NCBI GenBank assembly: GCA_003486645.1
Contig: DNGI01000014.1
Span: forward strand, 1 to 12,397
Length of the DNA stretch: 12,397 bases
DNA from: Cyanobacteria bacterium UBA11370
GTDB lineage: Bacteria; Cyanobacteriota; Cyanobacteriia; Cyanobacteriales; Coleofasciculaceae
Direction of reading: 5' to 3'
Shown one piece after another: positions 6,874-12,397 of the stretch. Within the stretch, counting starts at the first letter, position 1, and each line of letters begins with the position of its first letter. Both the position numbers and the translations under genes were made by a program. Below the pieces are notes generated by a model, which did no database searches, was not told where the DNA came from, and worked only from the letters and a program-made list of their open reading frames with translations.

Positions 6874-6999
6874 TTATCCCAGGAATTGATCAGCCGCAGC
6901 GAAAAATATGCTCCTTGTTCCTACCCCATTGCTCACCAGTGGGTGCAAATTGTGACTAACCCTATCGAGGCACTGCGCCAGTCTGTCGAACGTCAGTAG
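6874..6999 (+). pseudogene. Possible coding remnant without a start codon
   Basis: An open frame of 41 codons between stops, with no ATG inside, reads like protein: SEKYAPCSYPIAHQWVQIV, then NPIEALRQSVERQ and a stop. It ends 22 bases before the hairpin end of the IS-like element, which may have cut its parent gene. I do not recognise the family, and a chance open frame is possible. Confidence 0.25.
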
Positions 7000-7020
7000 T
7001 AAGCAACAAGGGCAATACCG

Positions 7021-7494
7021 TTGACACTCACCACCCTAAAAGTGTGGTGATTCTTTAGAAGAAGAAAAGACTTTGTAGTCAATTCTTGAGCCATACTTAC
7101 CCTCATTGTTTTCACCATTTAAACGGTCAAGTATTTATGCAATACAGTGTCACCAATTCAACAGCTAAACGAGAGCTTTCTGCATCACGGTGGTGTCAAT
7201 TACCGCTAGACTCTCCGGATTACTCCATTGAGTTTACTTGTATTCATACGCACCTTAGAAGTTTTACCCAGCCTAGGTTTCAAGATTGGAACCCCTTACT
7301 TCTATGTTGTTTTCTAGGTTCGTTTTATAGATCCCCAATTTGCGTTTATTTCAGACCCCTGACGGTACTGCAAACCTTGCGGCGAAGTATCTTACGCGGT
7401 AGTGCCTTCCGACTGTTTAACGGAGCAGTGATTGGTTCAACGCTAACAACAATTATACTATAAAGCCGTCCTAGAAGGACGGGGTTTCAGACCC
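7021..7494 (-). mobile_element. Non-autonomous IS200/IS605-like element or remnant
   Basis: Both ends have the form I associate with cyanobacterial IS200/IS605 elements. Left edge: TTGACACTCACCACC, with a stem TCACCAC (7028-7034) / GTGGTGA (7044-7050), then ATTCTTTAG; this matches the TTGACA...TAAA...GATTCTT type that follows tnpB genes. Right edge: stem CCGTCCT (7466-7472) / AGGACGG (7476-7482), then GGGT / ACCC (7482-7485, 7491-7494). Read on the minus strand, the right edge leads into TATAGTATAAT, promoter-like, as upstream of a tnpA. The inside has no intact tnpA or tnpB. The 125-codon open frame on the plus strand inside it does not look like protein. The element assignment rests on remembered end sequences. 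Confidence 0.55.
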
Positions 7495-7505
7495 AAGGAG
7501 TTTCG

Positions 7506-7535
7506 ATGAAAAACCGATCCCAAACAATCTTATAG
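7506..7535 (+). other. Mini-ORF with strong ribosome-binding site upstream of dxr
   Basis: AAGGAG (7495-7500) lies five bases before an ATG that opens a 9-codon frame, MKNRSQTIL, ending TAG. The dxr GTG start is 32 bases further on and has no comparable site. It could be a leader peptide that couples or tunes dxr translation, or the start of a gene cut off by the adjacent element. Confidence 0.3.
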
Positions 7536-7567
7536 TAAGAAGAGCAGCGAATTCTTCAGAAACTCTT

Positions 7568-8764
7568 GTGAAAGCAATTACTCTTCTCGGCTCTACGGGT
7601 TCCATTGGCACTCAAACCTTAGATATCCTATCTCAATATCCCGACCAATTCCGACTGGTGGGATTGGCAGCACGGCGTAATGTGGAACTATTGGCGGATC
7701 AGATTCGGCAATTTCGCCCGGAAATCGTAGCGATTTGTGATGAAGCGCAATTTCCCTTATTAAAAGAAGCTATAGCTGACCTTGACCCTCAACCCATTTT
7801 ACTGGCTGGGGAAGCGGGAGTGGTGGAAGTCGCTCGCTACGGGGATGCGGAGGCAGTAGTGACGGGAATTGTCGGGTGTGCGGGGTTATTACCAACAATT
7901 GCAGCAATTGAAGCGGGGAAAGATATTGCTTTAGCGAATAAGGAAACGTTAATTGCTGGGGGACCCGTTGTTAATCCTTTAATTGAGAAACATGGGGTAA
8001 AATTGCTCCCCGCTGACTCTGAACATTCCGCTATTTTTCAATGTCTCCAGGGAGTTCCCGCAGGAGGATTACGTCGGATTATTTTAACAGCATCTGGGGG
8101 AGCATTTCGAGATTGGTCTGTGGAGAAATTAGCGCAAGTCAAAGTCGCTGATGCCTTGAAACATCCGAACTGGTCAATGGGACGTAAAATTACTGTTGAT
8201 TCGGCTACGTTGATGAATAAGGGATTGGAAGTGATTGAGGCGCATTTTCTCTTTGGACTGGATTACGATGATATTGATATTGTGATTCATCCCCAAAGTA
8301 TTATTCATTCTTTAATTGAGTTACAAGATACATCGGTTTTAGCGCAATTGGGTTGGCCAGATATGCGTTTGCCGTTACTTTATGCCTTATCGTGGCCTGA
8401 ACGAATTTATACCAATTGGGAACGGTTGGATTTAGTTAAAGCGGGAAGTTTAACCTTTAAGGAACCCGATCATGATAAATATCCTTGTATGCAATTAGCC
8501 TATGCTGTAGGTCGTTCTGGCGGTTCCATGCCTGCGGTTTTAAATGCAGCAAATGAGCAAGCCGTAGAACTATTTTTAGACGAGAAAATTGGATATTTGG
8601 ATATTGCCCGTTGTATTGAATCGGTGTGCGATCGCCATCAATCCGATAATTGCCCTCATCCTTCCTTGGACGATATTTTAGCAGCCGATCAATGGGCAAG
8701 GCAGGAAGTGTTAAGAGTGCAGGCGGAACTTGAAAAAGGCGATCGCGTGGTATTTCTTTCTTAA
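7568..8764 (+). CDS. dxr: 1-deoxy-D-xylulose 5-phosphate reductoisomerase
   Basis: Converts 1-deoxy-D-xylulose 5-phosphate to 2-C-methyl-D-erythritol 4-phosphate with NADPH, the first committed step of the methylerythritol phosphate pathway that supplies isoprenoids such as carotenoids, phytol and quinone tails. It is a cytosolic enzyme. All landmarks are present in 398 residues, the normal length: NADPH-binding [13 protein letters not shown] at 8-20, [11 protein letters not shown] at 122-132, metal ligands D150 and E152 in [18 protein letters not shown] at 173-182, [20 protein letters not shown] at 199-218, and E221 as the third metal ligand. The start is GTG at 7568, fixed by the family's N-terminal [14 protein letters not shown]; its ribosome-binding site is weak. 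The last ~45 codons occur again at 9431-9592, so the present 3' end may be imported. Confidence 0.97.
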   Translation: MKAITLLGSTGSIGTQTLDILSQYPDQFRLVGLAARRNVELLADQIRQFRPEIVAICDEAQFPLLKEAIADLDPQPILLAGEAGVVEVARYGDAEAVVTGIVGCAGLLPTIAAIEAGKDIALANKETLIAGGPVVNPLIEKHGVKLLPADSEHSAIFQCLQGVPAGGLRRIILTASGGAFRDWSVEKLAQVKVADALKHPNWSMGRKITVDSATLMNKGLEVIEAHFLFGLDYDDIDIVIHPQSIIHSLIELQDTSVLAQLGWPDMRLPLLYALSWPERIYTNWERLDLVKAGSLTFKEPDHDKYPCMQLAYAVGRSGGSMPAVLNAANEQAVELFLDEKIGYLDIARCIESVCDRHQSDNCPHPSLDDILAADQWARQEVLRVQAELEKGDRVVFLS

Positions 8765-8768
8765 AGCT
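8611..8768 (+). repeat. dxr 3'-end direct repeat, copy 1 (in use)
   Basis: The core 8628-8768 aligns without gaps to 9451-9591 with 126 of 141 identical bases. Similarity reaches back to about 8611 with one codon of length difference, and ends just after the stop codon at TAAAGCT. Confidence 0.9.
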
Positions 8769-8769
8769 T

Positions 8770-9429
8770 ATGATCACTATAGTCCCTGTCGTTAAACCCA
8801 TTAGTCAAATACGATTAGCTCCTGGTAGCCTAGTCACTATCCCAAATGTAGGCTGGGGAGAATTTGAGTCTATTTTACAAGAAATGGGAGAAAAACGAAT
8901 TGCCCGAATTGCCTATAGTCATAATACATTACAAATAATGGTTCCTCTGCCTGAACATGAAAAGCCAAGAGATATCATTTCAGACATTGTTAAACTCTTG
9001 CTAAAAAAGACAGGAAGACGCTATGAACCTTTCGGATCAACGACTTTTAAAAAGAAGAATAAAGCTGGGGTTGAACCCGATGCGTGCTTCTATATTCAAA
9101 ATTATCAGAAAATGATTGGTTGTCGCCGACTCACCCCTGATGATCCTCCCCCAGATTTAGCCATTGAAACCGATGTCACCTCCAAAACCACCCTGGATGC
9201 TTATGAAGCGATCGCCGTTCCGGAACTCTGGATTTATGAGTATGACAAGCTAAGTATTTATTTACTTACAGAAGGAAGCTATATTCAAACTGAAATTAGT
9301 CCGACTTTCCCGAATATCCCTCTGACACAAATTATTCCAACTGTAGTAGCACGATCCTGGCAAGTCGGTACTGTACAAGCTATAGAAGAATTTGAAGAAA
9401 TGATGACTCAATATATCAGTGAATCTTAG
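8770..9429 (+). CDS. Uma2-family (DUF820) endonuclease-like protein
   Basis: A 219-residue member of the Uma2/DUF820 family, which is greatly expanded in cyanobacteria and has a PD-(D/E)XK restriction-like fold. Visible family features: VEPDACFYI at 101-109 with the acidic pair E102 and D104, the strand [10 protein letters not shown] at 129-138 with E133 and D135, and PELWIYEYD at 151-159. The usual catalytic lysine is not obvious, because the position after ETD is V and not a residue such as K, so nuclease activity is uncertain. The ATG is only five bases after the dxr stop, with no clear ribosome-binding site of its own, so it is probably read through from dxr. It lies between two copies of the dxr 3' end, which suggests that it arrived by recombination. 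Its biological role is unknown. Confidence 0.88.
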   Translation: MITIVPVVKPISQIRLAPGSLVTIPNVGWGEFESILQEMGEKRIARIAYSHNTLQIMVPLPEHEKPRDIISDIVKLLLKKTGRRYEPFGSTTFKKKNKAGVEPDACFYIQNYQKMIGCRRLTPDDPPPDLAIETDVTSKTTLDAYEAIAVPELWIYEYDKLSIYLLTEGSYIQTEISPTFPNIPLTQIIPTVVARSWQVGTVQAIEEFEEMMTQYISES

Positions 9430-9430
9430 G

Positions 9431-9592
9431 TTGGATTGAAGCGGGAAATGGCGATCGCCATCAATCCGATAATTGTCCCAATCCTTCATTAGATGATATA
9501 TTGGCAGCCGATCAATGGGCAAGACAGGAAGTGTTAAAGGTGCAGGCGGAACTTGAAAAAGGCGATCGCGTAGTATCCCTTTCGTAAAGCTG
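9431..9592 (+). pseudogene. Detached second copy of the dxr 3' end
   Basis: In the Dxr frame this reads [20 protein letters not shown], then [18 protein letters not shown] and DRVVSLS, with the stop at 9585-9587. Against the tail in use only a few residues differ (H/N, R/K and F/S in the core, C/G at its edge). Of the 15 base differences in the 141-base core, 10 are synonymous third-position changes. That is the pattern of two alleles diverging as functional genes and not of a dead copy decaying. It has no start codon or Dxr body attached. Confidence 0.9.
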
Positions 9593-9688
9593 TGAGCTAA
9601 TGATGGGAAATCTGTTAGTATTTATAACAAGAGTGATTGGCTAACAAGATCTCTACAGTTCATGTTTCATAACCCAATTTAAAAACTT

Positions 9689-10009
9689 ATGATGCAAATG
9701 CCTCCAGGCTGGAAACCCCGTCGCGTTCCTCATCGTATTCCGTCTTATAACGTATCTTCTGAAGAAAAAGCCCGACTTGCTGTTGAAAAAAAAGAACGTT
9801 ATCAACGGTGTCGCACCATTTTTGAACGAGTTCGAGATGAACTCATCGATAATTATTACAATTGGTACATTACGATTGATGCTAATAGTGGCAATTATTT
9901 CATTGAGCAAGACTATATGGCGATTTTCCAAAAATTAAAATCTAAACAGATAGCCGGAAAATTCGTTACCTTTCGCCTCAATGAAACAGGAACTTGTGGC
10001 ACAATATGA
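9689..10009 (+). CDS. Small protein with C-terminal RLNETGTCG, partner of the protease-like gene
   Basis: A 106-residue soluble protein. A basic N-terminus (GWKPRRVPHRIPSY at 7-20) leads into a charged helix (about 23-55), then a compact segment DNYYNWYITIDANSGNYFIE at 54-73 and RLNETGTCG at 96-104. The second half resembles, from memory, DUF5678-like proteins found in cyanobacteria beside retropepsin-like protease genes; the RLNETGTCG ending is the strongest shared sign. Three in-frame ATGs (9689, 9692, 9698) are possible starts and no clear ribosome-binding site decides between them. Its stop TGA overlaps the next gene's ATG by the four bases ATGA, so the two are surely translated together. 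No biochemical role is known to me. Confidence 0.75.
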   Translation: MMQMPPGWKPRRVPHRIPSYNVSSEEKARLAVEKKERYQRCRTIFERVRDELIDNYYNWYITIDANSGNYFIEQDYMAIFQKLKSKQIAGKFVTFRLNETGTCGTI

Positions 10010-10374
10010 TTGAAGGGCGATTGGATAATGAGGGGAATAAGCTATTTTTTGAAATAGGGTTAGTTGCTGTTGATGAGGAAATCATTCCAGTTGAGGCGCT
10101 ACTTGATACGGGGTTTACAGATTGGTTAGCGATTAATACTCAAGATTTGGAGAGTTTGGGATGGCTTTGTCTAGATGATGAATTACCAATGGCAACCGCG
10201 CAAGGAGAAGCAGAGTTTAATGTTTATGTAGGAAGTGTGCAGATTGATGGACAAGAGTTTCAGGTGCCTGTGTTGGGTGGAGACAGTATTAACGAAATTC
10301 TCTTGGGTATGCGTTGGCTAAAAACTCGACGGTTAGTAGTCGATTTTCTGGCGGGTGTGCTGACGTTGGGATAG
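10006..10374 (+). CDS. Retropepsin-like (clan AA) aspartyl protease family protein
   Basis: A 122-residue single-domain protein of the bacterial clan AA aspartyl protease type. The active-site motif is ALLDTGFTDWLAI at 31-43, with D34-T35-G36 as the catalytic triad; such enzymes work as dimers with one Asp from each chain. The C-terminal ILLGMRWL matches the second conserved hydrophobic-G motif of the family. There is no signal peptide or membrane segment, so it is probably cytosolic. I start it at the ATG at 10006, which overlaps the upstream stop (ATGA); a TTG at 9994 would add four residues but has no room for the AGGAA at 9988-9992 to act. The tight pairing with the RLNETGTCG protein suggests a joint function, possibly toxin-antitoxin-like or processing of the partner, which is unproven. 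Confidence 0.82.
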   Translation: MIEGRLDNEGNKLFFEIGLVAVDEEIIPVEALLDTGFTDWLAINTQDLESLGWLCLDDELPMATAQGEAEFNVYVGSVQIDGQEFQVPVLGGDSINEILLGMRWLKTRRLVVDFLAGVLTLG

Positions 10375-10386
10375 AGAGTATTCCTG

Positions 10387-10533
10387 ATGATAAAATCCAA
10401 GAATTGCCCCAATCCTTCCTTAGAAACTATCCAACCAGGGGACTCACAGTGGTCAGTAAGTTTAATGACGCTACACGAAGAAGCTGCCGACCACCCCCTG
10501 AATGCGATAGAATGCTCATCCAGGTGTAGATAG
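10387..10533 (+). pseudogene. Short ORF with possible third dxr-tail remnant
   Basis: The frame from ATG 10387 to TAG 10533 (48 codons) starts MIKSKNCPNPSLE. Bases 10396-10426 match the detached dxr tail (AATCC...TTAGA) at 27 of 31 positions, in the same codon phase. Within the NCPNPSL block the two differences are synonymous third bases. Further on only scattered residues agree (I, D, QW). It may be a decayed dxr tail or a chance match inside a short ORF. The FAAL leader follows. Confidence 0.35.
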
Positions 10534-10602
10534 GGTAACATCCAGTCTGTAATCTAGAAGGAGATTAAACACCGTTGGCTTTGAGGACTAAGGGATCGGG
10601 GA

Positions 10603-12397
10603 ATGGCTGATAGTTTCGATGAATTAACCGGGTACAGACACCAATTTGAGACTTTAGTAGACTTGCTACGCTACCGCACTCTACACCAGCCTCATAAATC
10701 AGCGTTTACATTTTTAACCGATGGGGAAACCCCAAGTCGTTATCTGACCTATAATGAGTTAGATGGGCTTGCCCGTGCGATCGCCACTCAATTACAAATC
10801 CTAGACGCGATAGGTGAACGTGCCTTACTCCTTTATCCCCCCGGTTTAGAGTTCATCGCCGCCTTTTTTGGATGCTTATATGCGGGAGTGATTGCCGTTC
10901 CAGCCTATCCGCCACGCCCCAATCAAAAGTTATCCAGACTGCAAGTAATTTTAGAAGATTCTCAAGCCACCTTTGCCCTAACCACCACATCCCTACTCTC
11001 GAATATTGAGCGGCGGTTTGCCCAAGAACCCACTCTAACACCGATTAAGTGGCTGACTACCGATACCCTGGATCAGACTATCGCCTCAGAGTGGCAAGAA
11101 CCCACCTGTAACCCAAACACTCTCGCCTTTCTACAATACACCTCCGGCTCAACCGGAATACCCAAAGGAGTGATGATTACTCATGGCAACCTTTTATACA
11201 ATTCAGCCTTAATTAATCGCTGTTTCGAGGATACACCTGATAGTCAAGGCGTATCCTGGTTGCCCCCCTATCATGATATGGGATTAATCGGTGGGGTACT
11301 ACAGCCGCTTTATGTGGGTGCGCCGATGATTCTCATGTCTCCGGTGGACTTTCTACAAAAGCCATTCCGCTGGTTACAGGCAATTTCTCGTTACAAAGCT
11401 ACCACGAGCGGTGGTCCAAATTTCGCCTATGATTTGTGTGTCCGTAAAATTACCCCTCAACAACGGGAAAGTCTCGATCTTAGTCGCTGGGAATTCGCCT
11501 TTACAGGTGCTGAACCCGTTCGTGCTAAAACATTGGAACGCTTTGCAGCTACCTTTGCGTCCTGTGGTTTCCGCTGGGAAGCATTTTACCCCTGTTACGG
11601 CATGGCGGAAACAACCCTATTTATTGCTGGGGGGGTGAAAAGTGCGCCGCCTGTTCTGTGTCAGGTTGATGGGAAAGCACTGGAACAAAATCGAGTCGTA
11701 CCCGTACAAGATAAAGAAAATAGCCGCACCCTAGTGGGTTGTGGTAAAACATGGTTAGATGAGAAAATTGCAATTGTTAATTCAGAATCCCTAACTCGTT
11801 GTGAAGAGGGACAAGTTGGGGAGATTTGGGTGTCTGGGCCAAGTGTAGCTCAAGGCTATTGGCAACGACCAGACGCAACCGCACAAACTTTTAAAGCCTA
11901 TCTAACTCATACTAACGAAGGACCCTTTCTCCGCACCGGGGACTTAGGATTTGTTCAAAACGATGAACTTTTTATTACAGGTCGCCTGAAAGATTTAATT
12001 ATTATCCGAGGACGCAACCACTATCCGCAAGATATCGAACTTACCGTTGAACAAAGCCATCCCGCACTTCGTCCCGGTTGTGGTGCGGCATTTACTGTGG
12101 AAGTGGATGATTCTGAACGGTTAGTGATTGTTCAGGAAGTGGAACGCAGTTACCTACGAAAATTAGAGGTCGATAACGTAGTTGAAGCCATCCGTCGAGC
12201 CATTTCTCAGCACTACGAGTTACAAGTTGATGCTATAGTATTGCTCAAAACGGGTAGCATTCCCAAAACTTCCAGTGGAAAAATTCAGCGCCACGCCTGT
12301 AAAACAGGATTTCTGGATAATACTTTAATGCTAGTCGGCATCTGGAAATCCGCCATCTGGGAACCCCAACTCTTGGAACTCACCCCATCCCCCCCTC
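10603..12397 (+). CDS. Fatty acyl-AMP ligase (FAAL), partial at window end
   Basis: Activates a fatty acid with ATP to the acyl-adenylate and, in this family, hands it to an acyl carrier protein and not to CoA. The 598 complete codons cover the full adenylating region: P-loop LQYTSGSTGIPKGVMITHGN at 177-196, PPYHDMGLIGG at 221-231, FTGAEPVR at 300-307, YGMAETTLF at 332-340, LRTGDLGF at 443-450, GRLKDLIIIRGRNHYPQDIE at 460-479 and IPKTSSGKIQR at 553-563 with the catalytic lysine K560. Residues about 341-390 would hold the FAAL-type insertion. The start ATG follows AAGGG at 10589-10593 and GGGG just upstream. The frame stays open through a proline-rich linker at the window edge, so carrier-protein, polyketide or peptide-synthetase domains may follow. 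Candidates are a lipopeptide or polyketide pathway or an olefin-synthase-type hydrocarbon pathway. Confidence 0.93.
   Translation, partial: MADSFDELTGYRHQFETLVDLLRYRTLHQPHKSAFTFLTDGETPSRYLTYNELDGLARAIATQLQILDAIGERALLLYPPGLEFIAAFFGCLYAGVIAVPAYPPRPNQKLSRLQVILEDSQATFALTTTSLLSNIERRFAQEPTLTPIKWLTTDTLDQTIASEWQEPTCNPNTLAFLQYTSGSTGIPKGVMITHGNLLYNSALINRCFEDTPDSQGVSWLPPYHDMGLIGGVLQPLYVGAPMILMSPVDFLQKPFRWLQAISRYKATTSGGPNFAYDLCVRKITPQQRESLDLSRWEFAFTGAEPVRAKTLERFAATFASCGFRWEAFYPCYGMAETTLFIAGGVKSAPPVLCQVDGKALEQNRVVPVQDKENSRTLVGCGKTWLDEKIAIVNSESLTRCEEGQVGEIWVSGPSVAQGYWQRPDATAQTFKAYLTHTNEGPFLRTGDLGFVQNDELFITGRLKDLIIIRGRNHYPQDIELTVEQSHPALRPGCGAAFTVEVDDSERLVIVQEVERSYLRKLEVDNVVEAIRRAISQHYELQVDAIVLLKTGSIPKTSSGKIQRHACKTGFLDNTLMLVGIWKSAIWEPQLLELTPSPP
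12383..12397. repeat. C-rich tract at the right window edge
   Basis: CACCCCATCCCCCCC-type sequence in the coding linker after the FAAL domain. It resembles the reverse complement of the tract at 1-21. Both window ends therefore lie in this repeat class. Confidence 0.4.

Noticed and set aside
7086..7463. 125-codon plus-strand frame
   Set aside because: Composition is not protein-like, it has no ribosome-binding site, and it lies inside the IS-like element whose genes would be on the other strand.
10574..10609. TTG-initiated mini-ORF overlapping the FAAL start, behind AAGGAG at 10558-10563
   Set aside because: It needs a TTG start and gives a ten-residue peptide without recognisable features; probably chance.
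1..12397. tRNA or rRNA genes and CRISPR arrays
   Set aside because: No T-arm-like GGTTCGAATCC sequence, rRNA signature or spaced repeats were found on reading both strands.

Overview
The window looks like cyanobacterial DNA. It carries about eleven copies of the octamer GCGATCGC (HIP1), a PEP-CTERM protein, a typical cyanobacterial Dxr, a Uma2-family endonuclease, an SLH/WG-repeat protein, C-rich short tandem repeats between genes and a fatty acyl-AMP ligase. I would not name a genus from sequence alone. Both ends run into the same kind of C/G-rich short repeat, so this may be a whole contig that broke at repeats.

Layout. 1-677: non-coding, with a long direct repeat and a candidate structured RNA. 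678-1412: secreted PEP-CTERM protein. 1452-1619: string of hairpins ending in a clear terminator. 1632-1965 (minus): small gene broken by one extra base. 2215-4884: large SLH / WG-repeat / GHL10 glycoside-hydrolase-like protein. 5083-5940: YpfJ-type zinc metallopeptidase. 5964-6092: hairpin cluster and short repeat. 6204-6812: PD-(D/E)XK-like protein. 6813-7567: no intact gene; a coding remnant and a non-autonomous IS200/IS605-like element on the minus strand. 7568-8764: dxr (methylerythritol phosphate pathway). 8770-9429: Uma2 protein. 9431-9592: a second, detached copy of the dxr 3' end. 9689-10374: two overlapping genes, a small RLNETGTCG protein and a retropepsin-like protease. 10387-10533: a possible third dxr-tail remnant. 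10603-end: fatty acyl-AMP ligase running off the window, probably the loading step of a lipid- or polyketide/peptide-making system.

The most unusual structure is the region downstream of dxr. The last ~45 codons of dxr recur after the Uma2 gene at 126/141 identical bases, and most differences are synonymous third-position changes. This is what allele replacement by an incoming dxr-tail + Uma2 segment would leave, with the old tail stranded downstream. A shorter fragment with the same pattern after the next gene pair suggests a repeated insertion site at the dxr 3' end. The large SLH protein is also notable: its GHL10 domain interrupts a WG array with an exact 34-residue period, and the linker is encoded by a short tandem repeat that also occurs between genes.
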